From assembly GCA_025991245.1 (NCBI GenBank), contig BQMJ01000047.1, positions 1 to 64,000 of the forward strand: a DNA stretch of 64,000 nt, in the 5' to 3' direction. Below the pieces are notes generated by a model that saw nothing but the letters and a program-made list of their open reading frames with translations, was not told where the DNA came from and ran no database searches. This document shows, in pieces, positions 24,536 through 34,430 of the stretch (positions within the stretch are counted from its first letter, which is position 1; every line of letters starts with the position of its first letter). This DNA comes from Galdieria partita. Lineage: Eukaryota > Rhodophyta > Bangiophyceae > Galdieriales > Galdieriaceae. The position numbers were made by a program, and so were the translations under genes.

Positions 24536-25782
24536 TAAGATGACCTGAACATTCCATAGCGGCCCACAGCTTGTGATCTTCATCTAACGAAAAGTTTTGC
24601 TTATCCTTTTGGAGAGATAAGTATTCTGAAAACATTTGTGAAATATTTTCAACCAAGTTCGTGGCACTTGACCAACCCAGTAGTCGCTCTGCTTTTCGGG
24701 GATCAGCTATAAAATGTCTGTTGCGGAACGGAAACAGTGAAAAAGAATCACGAGCGAGTTTTGCATCGTAATAAAAAGCTTGCAAAGGTTTACAACAGAT
24801 CTGAGAACACAAATCTGCCAAAGCTCGAAAAGTTATGAACTTCCCGCTAGTTGCGTTGAATACTTGTTGAAAAGCGTCAGATTTATCTATGGAAAGAATC
24901 ATCATCTGCACAAGGTCGTCCACGTGACTAAGTGAAACTAGTTGATCTCCAGGGTAGGGTATGGGTACTTGGAAGGTTATAGAGGTTCCACCCGAAGCAC
25001 AGTGACTTACCTTTTAGTTCTCTAACTATACGGTCAAAGAAATAGTCTGTGTAGCTGGTTTTGGCACTTCTTGGACCAATTAAATAAATAGGTCTGAAAC
25101 AGGTTACTGCGAAGGAAGGCTGTGAAAGAAGAAATTCTTCTGTTTGGAAAATAGGAGCTTGTGGATTCACCGGATCATCCTCAAAGTGAGGAGTCATCTC
25201 ATTTGCATTGTATATTCCAGCACTGCTCACAAAAAGATATTGTCGGACTCCTATTCGACTCGCAAACTCTACCAGAGGTTTTGCGGTTTCAACGTCTCTT
25301 GAAAAACTAGATGTAGTTGAGTCAAATGAGTAGTGAACAAGGAAGACTGCAACCTACTTGTCTATTATCCAGTCACACTTTTTCACACTTCCGTTCAAAC
25401 TTTCTGTTGCACAATTACTAAATATAGTATTTATTCCAAGAGTCTTCAAATCGGAATATTGAGAAAACGGCTGGGAACTTTTGAGTTGTTCTTCAAACCC
25501 CTCATTCCACAGCGTCACTTGTGCTTGCTTCTGTTGAAGCAGCGAACGTGCCAAATAGTAACCTACAAAAGCATGACCTCCTGACTTTGTGTTTAATATT
25601 ATACCAGAGCAAGAAAATAAGAAGAAACCAGCTTTCCGCAAAACTCGTTTACGAAGGAAGAAAATGTATTTTTTTGAATGAGGAGTACACGAGTGATAGG
25701 GGACAAAATACTGAGTCTTTGTAAAGATTGTAGAGCTATGATTGGAAAAGATAGAGCTGTTGAATCCCAAAGTCATCTTCAT
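24522..25782 (-). CDS. CSP41A: CSP41a-like chloroplast RNA-binding protein (SDR/epimerase fold)
   Basis: CSP41a is an atypical NAD-dependent epimerase relative that binds and cleaves stem-loops in chloroplast RNAs and associates with plastid ribosomes. Three exons: 25358-25782, 25011-25306, 24522-24967 (introns 51 and 43 nt); 388 aa. After a 60-residue transit-like leader the fold opens with NTKSGGHAFVGYYLA, matching the NTNSGGHAxIGFYxAKEL start of plant CSP41a. Further family blocks are FVSSAGIY, FFDRIVRELK, LSHVDDL and FRNRHFIADPRKAERLLGW followed by a T-N-L stretch. It ends SLDEDHKLW..., close to the plant C-terminus. It shares its 3' end with the shikimate kinase gene; the two may share a transcript or promoter region. 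Confidence 0.88.
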
Positions 25783-26279
25783 TCTCTAATAGAAAAGTTA
25801 CGAAATCGAGGACTACTGGAGCCCAATGCAAATCTCCCAAGAAGATGGAGCGGCATTTTTGTAGTCTGTTGAATGCTGCTACTTTTCTATTCTCCAGCAG
25901 ACCATGCTTCAATGCTCAAGTCCCACAATTTCACTCTTTTAGCAATAAAATATGTCATACAGTTGTTTATTCTCTTTGGAACCACTGAAAGAACATTAAG
26001 TGTACACAAATTAAATATTACTACATGATTCTATCACACTAACTTGTAGAACGATGTTTTCTTCTTGACTCTTAGTGATGCTCAACTAATAAATAATCGT
26101 TGAAAATGAACTTTCATTTCAGAGTGCAGTTTCTTGGATTCGGAAAATGCATAGAAACAATTTCTTATTTATGCTGAACTTTTTTCTACACATTCATAGC
26201 AAAACTGAATTACAACATTCAAGAATTCTAGCACAATGATAATCAAAATGACTGAGAAATAGCAATTTCCAAAAGTTGG
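25783..26279. other. Divergent intergenic region (CSP41a / DsbA-like)
   Basis: About 500 bp between two divergent start codons. AT-rich toward the DsbA-like side; a 64-codon plus-strand frame at its left edge runs antisense to the CSP41a leader and is regarded as a shadow. Expected to hold both promoters; no motif is clear enough to name. Confidence 0.5.
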
Positions 26280-27298
26280 ATGTCAAAAATGTCAATGTCC
26301 TTTGTAACTCCAACAGCAGCACCTTTGGTTTCGAGGAGTGGTTTTAAATATTTCTTTGCAAGGCTCCCAAAAAGCGTGGTGAAATCGATTGGTAGCCGTC
26401 GACTGGTTATGGTTTCTGGACCCCCTCTGCCAAAAAAGGTATCTTTTGCCAACATTCTAGTGTCAGCTCTCACAGGACTGTCAGAAGTTGGGGTTCAGTT
26501 TGGGCAGTTCCTCAGCACCTGTTGAACTGCAAGTGTTTCTGGATTATTGTGTAAGTCTTTTTTTTTAACTTTTCTTCTATCTAGTTAATATGACACGCTG
26601 CGATTCCAGTGTCCGTTTTCTAGGATTGCGTATCTAAAGTTGGTCGACTCGATTATTCCTGCGTTTAGCAATCAGCTTCTATTTGTATTTCAGAATCAAA
26701 TTCAACCTTGGCATCCACAATCTGCTTTGATGCATGAAGCTTCACTGGCTATAGGGCTGATTGCAAAGGAAAAATTCTTTGATTATTCTCGTTTATTATT
26801 CGAGCATCAAGAAGAATTTTTTGACCAGAATTGTTATAATAAGAGTAGGTAAGTAATATCTGTTGATGAAAACGAGATAGCCAGAGGAAAATTTTCATAT
26901 TTTTGTTTGAATTCATAGAAGGGAAATTTATAGAGAGTTAGCAAACTTAGCAACCGTAAGAGATAATTTTCATCTATTCCATTTCGCAGTTACTGACTAA
27001 ATTGTTGAATTTATTGTGACTTAGAAAATAAATATTCCTGAGGATAAAATGCTGAACCTTTTAAGTATACGTGGAACTGGAAATGATGGCAATCAAGTTC
27101 AAACGGTTCGTCATTTCTTATTGAGATATATCCCTTGCTGACTATGTTATCAAGTTGATGAAATTCGCTATCAAATATTCTCGAAAATTGGGAGTCCATG
27201 TTTCACCAACATATTTCGTGAATGGTATCGAAGACACTGCTGCTGGAAGTGCTTGGAATAAGGAGGAATGGTTAGAAAGGTTGCAGCCACTTTTGTAG
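26280..27298 (+). CDS. DsbA-family thioredoxin-fold protein, probably organellar
   Basis: Six exons by eye: 26280-26438, 26476-26550, 26610-26848, 26919-26955, 27025-27105, 27155-27298; all phases fit, giving 244 aa. Key blocks: SAPVELQVFLDYC|CPFSRIAYLKL (the thioredoxin-like strand and helix, with CCPFS in place of a CxxC pair), FQNQIQPWHPQSALMHEASL typical of the eukaryotic DsbA-like group, and HVSPTYFVNGIED near the C-terminus containing the cis-Pro motif. The first 45 residues (SFVTPTAAP, FKYFFARLPKSVVKS) look like a targeting peptide. The first intron is only 37 nt and its limits are the weakest part of the model; starting at the in-frame ATG at 26409 would drop the leader. Lack of a second active cysteine suggests it is not a simple disulphide oxidase. 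Confidence 0.75.
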
Positions 27299-27634
27299 CA
27301 AGGTGATATTCAACGAACATCGAGGGTTAAAGAATTGATAAAGTTCCTTACGGTTTATTTTCGTGATAACTCTCTAGGTACAGTACAGAGGATTCCATCA
27401 AAATATATTCTAGCAAGTCGCCAAACATATCATTTGGGTATCCATTTGTAGTTGACTCCCCTTAAGATACTACAACAATACGCAAAATAATGTTCATCAC
27501 AAAAGTTTTCAAAATTCTTAACAGCAGAAAGACTCTTTTAGTCATCATACGTCAGAGTGATCAAACTTTTACAATGGCACAATAACTCAGCACTTAATTC
27601 TACAAGGGAAAACAAAGTATCTCTCCTAAACATC
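27299..27634. other. Convergent 3' region, nothing recognised
   Basis: 336 bases between the stop codons of the DsbA-like and CCB2-like genes. AT-rich, no frame of interest; presumably both 3' untranslated regions. Confidence 0.55.
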
Positions 27635-28697
27635 TTAACGAATACCAGGAGACTGGGAAGAGTCTAAATAAGGAATTAAACGATTCTTTACCCATTCTAT
27701 CAGCCATTTTCCATTTTCAGAAGAGAATCTTTGAGTTCCTTCATAGCAAACTACGAAAGTAAAATGCCTATCAAGCGATGGGCAGAAAAAGGGATACAAC
27801 CAAAAGCCGATATCTCCAGTTTCAAAGCCATTTGGAAGGAAGCAGAGCAACTCAGGCTGCCAAGGCGGTGAAGTCGAAAAGTGCAAAGCCTTATTTACAT
27901 TTTTGTACAACAGCTCCGCTATGTCCTTGACAAGAATACCAACAGTAACAGATACAGGTACCACAGTAAAAGGTTCTTATAAAAATCATTTCTTGAGACT
28001 TATAACCCGAACAACTATGTGACTTACCAGCTTCTCTATAAATAGCTAAATATTCAACCCTGTAAAAGTTTTCAAGTACGTCGAATAGGCAGTTCAGTTC
28101 AGCTTCAACTGAAAAGACAAAAGTTACGCAAGCGGATCAAGTATACTAGAAAAACCTACTTGAGGAGGAAAATGAGGTATCTATTACTTTGCGACGTGTT
28201 CTAGTAGAAGCCGTCCCAGTCAACTTACTCTCAACAATTGAATCGTATGCTGCGTGACGAAACTGCAAATACAACCACAAGAGAATAGCCAAAAAGCCAA
28301 TTAACAAAGATATTCGAAAATGTAGATCCCATTCTCTAGTGGTGAAAATATTCAAGAAGAAAGCAAACAAAAGTATTCCACCTATTACACGTTCCAGCAG
28401 CGGCCCCTCTAAACCAGGAACAAAGAAACCACCACCGTAACTCAGTGCCTTGCTGGGGCGCTTATAAAAGGAGCTCTTGTCACCAGATTCAGTAGTTTTC
28501 ATATTACAGTTTAAAAACTTTCTTCGTTTCGTTGGTGGACAACCCAAGAGAATACGTTCCACACGACAGCCATGAAACCTGCCACTGAACACTGGAATGC
28601 ATGAAGGTGAACATTTATGCTTGTGTGCGTCAGGTGTCTTCCATAGCTTGAAACTGTTTGAACTGCTTAAAACAAAAGCAGAGGTAGGAATATTCAT
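27635..28697 (-). CDS. CCB2: CCB2-like cytochrome b6f cofactor assembly protein
   Basis: CCB proteins attach haem c' to cytochrome b6 on the stromal side of the thylakoid. Three exons: 28160-28697, 28028-28108, 27635-27975 (introns 51 nt each); 319 aa. Residues 1-80 are a basic, acid-poor presequence. Then GGGFFVPGLEGPLLERVIGG and two closely spaced membrane segments (LLFAFFLNIF and ISLLIGFLAILLWLYLQF), followed by a soluble C-terminal domain ending GKWLIEWVKNRLI. Remembered plant CCB2 has the same order: FGIPGFDESYLPRWIG, a membrane hairpin, and a final DRAWIGAMAEKF. CCB4, a relative in the same domain family, is the alternative. Confidence 0.62.
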
Positions 28698-28931
28698 CCA
28701 AAGTACAGATTAAACATAGCAACGCTTATTGTAGGATTAATTTGAAACGATGCTGCTCTAGTTGTGACTTGAAGTTCGAAGTTCTGAATCTATCAAATGT
28801 ACAATGCGAATAACGTTGGAGTCTTTCTTAATGAATGAGAAACCTATTCTTAGGTTCGGAACTACCGATCGTACAAGATCATTGTACCTTCGTTTCCTTA
28901 GAAAATGGCTCTTATTTGGTCATATGCACAC

Positions 28932-29388
28932 CTACCAAAATTCGGATATTTTTCCTTTCAACAAAGGGTGAAAGCCAACGAGTATTATTGGGAACTTGGA
29001 AGAATAGCAGCTGCGACGACTAACCAAGGAGAAGCCTTATCAATTTACTTCAGAATTTACATTAGCTGAATAAAAAAATGTTCTTTTGACCTTTCTCGCT
29101 CACTAAGACACCTAAACAACCAGGCTCTTCACGGCACAGCGTTCCTTCCAACTCTCTAATTACTTGTACCCCAACTTTTTCTGACAATGCTTTACACTGA
29201 CCAACGACTGGTATAGGATTTAGAGAGTTGTTAGGATTCCACGTTCCACGAAAATCGACGCCGCCGTCTCCAGCCTTACCAGTACTACGTAAGAAGAAGC
29301 CGTTCTGCAAAAGATACAGTAACACAACTTGTTCGAACGCTCGCCCTTTGGCAACACCAGAAGAAGATAGGAAGCGAACAGAAGACAT
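28932..29388 (-). CDS. RRG7-like protein with Mrr-type restriction endonuclease fold
   Basis: Two exons, 29091-29388 and 28932-29035, 133 aa. Seen: KGRAFEQVVLLYLLQNGF (helix with the conserved Glu), GDGGVDFRG, then VVGQCKA, i.e. the E...D...QxK pattern of Mrr-like PD-(D/E)XK proteins; then VIRELEGTL and GVLVSEKGFS. After splicing the tail reads FPIILVGFHPLLKGKISEFW, which fits the family end. RRG7 of fungi is mitochondrial and needed for respiratory growth; the short leader MSSVRFLSSSGVAKG could target mitochondria. The intron donor is GTCAAA, not the usual GTAAGT-like form here; if unspliced the frame stops at 29062 after 108 residues. An upstream in-frame extension has no ATG. Confidence 0.72.
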
Positions 29389-29491
29389 GGCTAGGAACGC
29401 GCAATAAATAAAATTCAACTAGTCTTTTTTACATAATAACAAGTTTGCCATATGTTTTGAGACACAAAAACTCTGATAAAGAATAACGAAT

Positions 29492-31600
29492 TCAATCAGA
29501 TTTGTGAACCGTTCTGCTTCGTAAATTGCGAATTGTGCAACTTTCCGTCCCTTTCGTCTTGCTGGAAGTTTTCTCAATAGGAACTAAATTGTCGCAACAA
29601 ATTTTAGCAGTTGCTGTTTGCTTTCCAGGCTTTTGGTTTTCCTCAATTTTTACTTGCGATATCGCTGTAGACAGACACGTTTCTTCGTCACTTGCAATTT
29701 TATCCGTAATCATAGAGGAAGAATATTTTTGACTCTCACTCTGCCGGGCCTCAGCTTTGAGCTCTTTGATGGTCTTCAATGCCTTGTTCGGTTTTGTTGA
29801 AACACATTCATCGGAATTTGTGGATAAAGAATTTACTGCTCGACGTAGGAGAGAAGGATCTAAACTTTCCAGCAGACTCTTTGTGTATTCAGGCCAATGT
29901 GTTTTCATTTCGTTTAAACAATATAAACCACCCTCACGAGTTTTGCCTTGAGAGTCTCCTATCGAGGAAATAACCACATCTTTCAAGCAATCTAAAGCAG
30001 AAGCATCAGTCAAAAACTCAGAAGCGCTATATGAACCGGCTTTCAATTTATCTTCGTTTTCTGGATTGGATCCTTCTCTTTGTATGAGATAACTTACACG
30101 AGTAGGGTCTCGTATTAGAGGCGTGCCTCTTTTCAAGATTCCCAGAAGGTAGCTTGTTGCCTTTTCCCTAGCTACAGGGTGGGAACCGAAGCGAATCGTA
30201 GAGCACAGAACTGGCAAGACAGCTTCAGCGGGGGTGGAAGCTACGATTCTTTGTCCACATTCTTCTGCTGGTATTGCAATAACTTTTGTCGTTCTTACGA
30301 CCGATGCGAGACAAGCTTTCTCTAAGAATTTTGAAGCTACAACGAAAAACTCGTTACAAGCACCGAATTTTTCAGAAACCACAGCAATAGTCTCGAATGC
30401 TTCTTTTACAAGAGAAGAACGAAGATCCTTTGTTTGCGTTATTAGAGCGTTTATGAGTGCATCGTTGGAAAGTACTTCGGCATATTTTGAGGATTCATGG
30501 AGAAATGGACGTGAAATGGCTACACGAATTCTCTTCAATGTAGCAACACGATAGTTCCAATTGTTGCCAAGATTTTGAAGTACTAATGTCCAATCTATGC
30601 ATTCTTTTGCTATTTCCTCTTCATTGAGAGTTTTGGATATCCCGACTCCATCAGCATAACCAGATTGCTCCCATGGGTATCTTTCTGATAATATTTTTGT
30701 ACTTTGATTGGTTTCTTTCTGCTTATTAGTTTCCAATGCATCCTTGCAAGTTTTTGTCGATTTGATTTTCTTGTCTGAACTTCCAAACTTTCCAGAATTT
30801 GTGGCGTCAATTGGGGACACATCTTTTCGTTGTTGTTTACCAGTCATAAACTTGCTATTGTCCGTTTTGGAGGAACAATCCTTTTCGGCAGTTTCCTTCT
30901 GTTCAACTATAATGTCATGTGTCTCCTTTTTTTCTTCTGGTTGAATTTTATCTATTCTTGGGTTATTATGGTGTTGCGCAGCTTCTATATCTTCACGAGA
31001 GGATTCTTCTGATAATTTTACACTCCCTTGAAGATTTTCTTTAGCCCAAGTCAAGTGACTATTCATTTCGTGGGGTTTTAAAGATCGCATTCTCAGGACT
31101 TGTCCAATCGTCGGACCCTTTCTTTCCTTTCTACCTTTTGGGGATTTTTTGGTTTGTTCCGTTGAAGCCAGTTCTTTTGTTTTGGTGCATTCTATGTCAT
31201 TTTCCTCCTTCTCATTTGGTGTCGAAGTCGTTGTTGACAATATCTGGTTTTCAGTGAACCCTGTTCCTCTACTTTCATTCCTGCATGCGTGTTCGTATTG
31301 GCGATTGGGGTCATTTCCTCTTCGTTCTGTTAATGGAAACGAGTCACCTTTCGTTGGTCTTTTTGAACTTCGCTTCTTTTGTTTAGCTTCTTCATTTTCT
31401 GTTTGTTGTTGCGTTGTGGACAAAGAAATAAGAGTGTTCTCTTTTATGAGTTGGTTTTCATCAGGAACTTCTGGCTGCTTCTTTCTATTCAAGCCTTGAG
31501 AAATAGTTGAAATAGCTTGTCTCGCCTTGTCAGAGGCAACACGGGATTGTCTTTTTTCGTTGTTAAGCTGTTTTAATGGCTGTTGAACTGGTTGTGGCAT
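29492..31600 (-). CDS. CLASP-like TOG-domain microtubule protein
   Basis: Single exon, 702 aa, ATG start. Residues 1-320 are low-complexity, charged and Ser/Thr/Lys-rich, likely disordered (many KKR, EEK and TNE stretches) and suited to microtubule lattice binding. About 333-545 form a TOG/HEAT array: IDWTLVLQNLGNNWNYRVA, DLRSSLVKEAFETIAVVSEK, KVIAIPAEECGQRIV and a further helix repeat, the pattern of the CLASP N-terminal TOG family. The tail (about 600-702) is again basic and disordered. CLASP proteins bind tubulin and stabilise microtubules. With only one TOG it is much shorter than animal CLASP (about 1500 aa); a TOGARAM or Crescerin relative is the alternative. Confidence 0.72.
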   Translation of the reverse strand: MPQPVQQPLKQLNNEKRQSRVASDKARQAISTISQGLNRKKQPEVPDENQLIKENTLISLSTTQQQTENEEAKQKKRSSKRPTKGDSFPLTERRGNDPNRQYEHACRNESRGTGFTENQILSTTTSTPNEKEENDIECTKTKELASTEQTKKSPKGRKERKGPTIGQVLRMRSLKPHEMNSHLTWAKENLQGSVKLSEESSREDIEAAQHHNNPRIDKIQPEEKKETHDIIVEQKETAEKDCSSKTDNSKFMTGKQQRKDVSPIDATNSGKFGSSDKKIKSTKTCKDALETNKQKETNQSTKILSERYPWEQSGYADGVGISKTLNEEEIAKECIDWTLVLQNLGNNWNYRVATLKRIRVAISRPFLHESSKYAEVLSNDALINALITQTKDLRSSLVKEAFETIAVVSEKFGACNEFFVVASKFLEKACLASVVRTTKVIAIPAEECGQRIVASTPAEAVLPVLCSTIRFGSHPVAREKATSYLLGILKRGTPLIRDPTRVSYLIQREGSNPENEDKLKAGSYSASEFLTDASALDCLKDVVISSIGDSQGKTREGGLYCLNEMKTHWPEYTKSLLESLDPSLLRRAVNSLSTNSDECVSTKPNKALKTIKELKAEARQSESQKYSSSMITDKIASDEETCLSTAISQVKIEENQKPGKQTATAKICCDNLVPIEKTSSKTKGTESCTIRNLRSRTVHKSD

Positions 31601-32596
31601 CGAAGGTTTTCAAGCAAAAATCGAAAAATTCAAATTTTTTGCGTCCACTTACGATGTCTTGTGGGTCCATCAAGTGCGGGCGGGCTGGCATTTGATTGGT
31701 GCATTCTGTGTTTGCCTATATATAGGGCATTGCAGGGATAATTGACTTGTATTCATTACTTAAATGAAAGATTTGTGACAATGGTATCTTATTTGTCCTG
31801 TTATTCAATAGGTGAGACAATGATATAGGAAGAAGCTGCACTGACTAAAAATAAAAAAATTTTTCCAGTGAAGAGTGTCATTCACTAGCATAATTCTAAC
31901 TGAAGGAACATATAAAACTAGTAACATTCGAGAAGCCTAACATTTTCATGAACTATGAAAAAGTGTTATTTTTGTGAGCAACACGATAAATTGCATCATA
32001 GTCGAGAAAGAATAAATAGACTTCATTGATTGACCTTCGTACATTTCCTAGCAGATAGCTGAAGCGATCCTATGACATTGGATACAAGCTATTTAAATAA
32101 TTTACAGCAATAATTTATATTATGATAGCATACTGTGCTCTAGCTCTCTCTCGAATGCCCTTGGTTAAACAGATATCCTCGACAAGCTCTTAGAGTCACT
32201 TGCATCCTTCAAATCTTATTTTACTGAAACAACAAATTAATCCGATACTGAAAGTCCCATTGGATTTGTCTCTTCAAATTTTCCTGTTGTATCTTTCTTT
32301 TGTTGACGCAACTATGTGGTCAAATAGTTTCTGGGAATCAAAAAATATTTTAGTTGCAACCTACTGTTCAGCTAATATAAGTCTGCCTAACATCCATATC
32401 AACAAGTTGCAAACATGACCAGTGTGTCTCTTGAAATGCTATAGACGGCTAATGAACAGTATGAAAGCTTCACGACAGCCAATGAGAAAACTCTTTCATC
32501 GATAATGTAAAAACATTTTCATCATTTCAAATTTCATTTACAAAACAGCAGTAATGTTTTACTTGGTTGATAGAAACTTTTGTTTCTGAAGCTCTT
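31601..32596. other. Intergenic, nothing recognised
   Basis: About 1 kb between the CLASP-like start codon and the 3' end of ybeY, both on the minus strand. TATATATAGGGC at 31714 is a TATA-like word reading on the plus strand. A 72-codon frame at 32200 is hydrophobic, unlike any family I know, and not supported by splicing. Confidence 0.5.
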
Positions 32597-33408
32597 CTAT
32601 GATAAAGCCACCAGTCCCTTACCTTTCCACTGCAAAGAAGAAAGTAACTTATTTTCGAGTTCCTCCATCTACGCAATGATGTAAGTATTCACAAATGCAT
32701 AAACCCTGGAATACCTACCTCTTTACGTCTTTGTTCGCTTTCCTCATGATCATAGCCGATGAGGTGCAAAAATCCGTGTACAAGTAAAACACGTATCTCA
32801 TCTCTCAAAGAATAGTTACGTTCAAGTGCTTGTTTATAAGCAGTTTCTGTTGAAATAACAATATCACCAAGAAGCTATAATCAAGTCAAGTCATATGTCC
32901 TCAAGTAATAATACGGGCCTCTTACAGTTTGCTCTTCCTGAGCAAAAGACAACACATCTGTTGGCTTCTTGATATTGCGCCACTTACTATTTAACAAACA
33001 AATGTAGTTATCTGAACATAGCAATAGTGACAACTCATATATTGCGGGCTCAAGAATTCCTAAGACGATACTTTTCTCTATTAAAGCACGACAATCCTTT
33101 CGAAACTGAGCTATCTTGTTTCCCACTGACTTATGGATCCCGTCTTCCGTCACTGACACATCTACAATGTGCAATTTTCTCTTGCATCTAAGGTTTCCGG
33201 CGAATAGTAAAATGGCTTTGCTGCTAAATGGTCTCGAAATAGGGGACTTGAAAACATAAGAACTGCACCAAGTTTGGAAACGAGGAAAAAAGGATACGAA
33301 CACTTCACGAAAAGTATGCGTTCTCCAGTTGGATTTCTCCAATATAGGAAGCAAGTAACAGAAGTTTCTTCTTTTCCAAGACAAGGAATTCATCGGTAGG
33401 AAAGACAT
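32597..33408 (-). CDS. YBEY: YbeY endoribonuclease, organellar
   Basis: YbeY is a metal-dependent RNase for 16S rRNA 3' end maturation and ribosome quality control; eukaryotic copies act in plastids or mitochondria. Three exons: 32926-33408, 32719-32874, 32597-32668 (introns 51 and 50 nt); 236 aa. The zinc-binding signature HGFLHLIGYDH sits in exon 2, all three histidines present, preceded by LLGDIVISTETAY. Exon 1 ends KKPTDVLSFAQEE, the canonical TDVLSF strand. Residues 1-75 are basic and Phe/Ser-rich, consistent with a transit peptide. The neighbouring RTRAF gene lies 77 bp upstream on the same strand. Confidence 0.93.
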
Positions 33409-33485
33409 TTTGTTCTAAATGGCTTTATGGATTGAAAATTCTTTTGCACAACATATATACTACCAGTTCATTCATTTCTGTCGTT

Positions 33486-34420
33486 TTAGCGTCCGATACG
33501 AGCTCGTGAAGTATCTGTCTTTGGATTTGCTGTGTGAGTTTGGAGCTCAAAAATCACTTTGTTGATCGTCGCTTGCAGTTTCTTAAGATCTTTCAAATAC
33601 AAGAGTCGGAAAAGAAGGCATATGTCATTCAACGTGGCATCTTGGAAGAACAATATCAAAAAGTAAGTCAAAGAAATCACATAAACTCACCTCCTGTTGA
33701 GAAACCAATAGGAACACTATCCCTTAGGTGTTGAAGTACTGAGTCATTGATAAACTGAGGAGTTGTTCCAGCTCTCTTCAAACTGTCAAGTTGTAAACCT
33801 TTTCGAAGTAACTCAACCAAGACTTTCAAAGTTCCAACTAAGTTTTCTGGATCCGCAACTCCCAAGCTGGAACCAACTTCATATAGTTCCTTGCAGAGGT
33901 CCTCATCTAGTTCGATGCCTTCCACAACACGGTCAGTAGACAAGATCAATGAGACATCTTTTCTCTCTTCTATCAGATCTTTGAAACATAAATCCACAGC
34001 AAAATCTATTAGAAAATATACCCTGGCTTCTAGAGTCTCATAAAGCTAGAATTGAAAACAAGTTGGTGTAGAAAAAGTTCTAGCTTACCTGAAAAGAAGC
34101 TATTTCTTCTTCTGGAACTCCTAAATCCTTTAAATACTGTAAAAAAAAGTAAGAAGAGGCACTAGTTTTGTCGCTGAAATTACCTGATTCAGTGCTGAAA
34201 ATAAACTGTGGGGATTTCTGAGGAAAGATCGATTGGATGTATCGTATCTTCGAATTTTCACGTCTTCCAGCCAACAAACCACATTACAGAGAGATGTACT
34301 GTCTAAAATTCTATGATACTTTGATAAAAGTGAAATAGCGATAGAGCTACCTTTAAAGTCAACATGATCCAGAAAAGGACAGTTGAGAGCCTTCAATCGA
34401 CGAAGTGCAAATGATTTCAT
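33486..34420 (-). CDS. RTRAF: RTRAF (hCLE / C14orf166) homologue
   Basis: RTRAF binds RNA polymerase II and is a subunit of the tRNA ligase (RTCB-DDX1) and cap-binding-linked complexes in animals. Four exons: 34184-34420, 34089-34136, 33691-34045, 33486-33640 (introns 47, 43, 50 nt); 264 aa, close to the human 244. Diagnostic blocks: LRRLKALNCP at the start, VVCWLEDVKIRRYD then FLRNPHS, YLKDLGVP, GFSTGGDATLNDICLLFRLL, and the C-terminus ANPKTDTSRARIGR, matching human ADPKTDHRLGKVGR. The ATG was chosen because MKSFALRRLKAL aligns with the human start; an upstream TTG-led extension was ignored. Start codon is 10 bp from the divergent helicase gene. Confidence 0.93.
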
Positions 34421-34430
34421 TGCCCAACAA
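34421..34430. promoter_or_regulatory. 10-bp gap between divergent start codons
   Basis: Only TGCCCAACAA separates the A of the RTRAF ATG (34420, minus) from the A of the helicase ATG (34431, plus). Any promoter for one gene must lie within the coding region of the other, or the transcripts overlap. Confidence 0.6.

Noticed and set aside
26243-26494. Minus-strand frame with a protein-like look (KKYLKPLLETKGAAVGVT)
   Set aside because: It is antisense to the first exons of the DsbA-like gene, begins without an ATG, and has no splice partner upstream; most likely a shadow.
28835-29023. 62-codon plus-strand frame
   Set aside because: It is antisense to the second exon of the RRG7-like gene, which fits its family end well.
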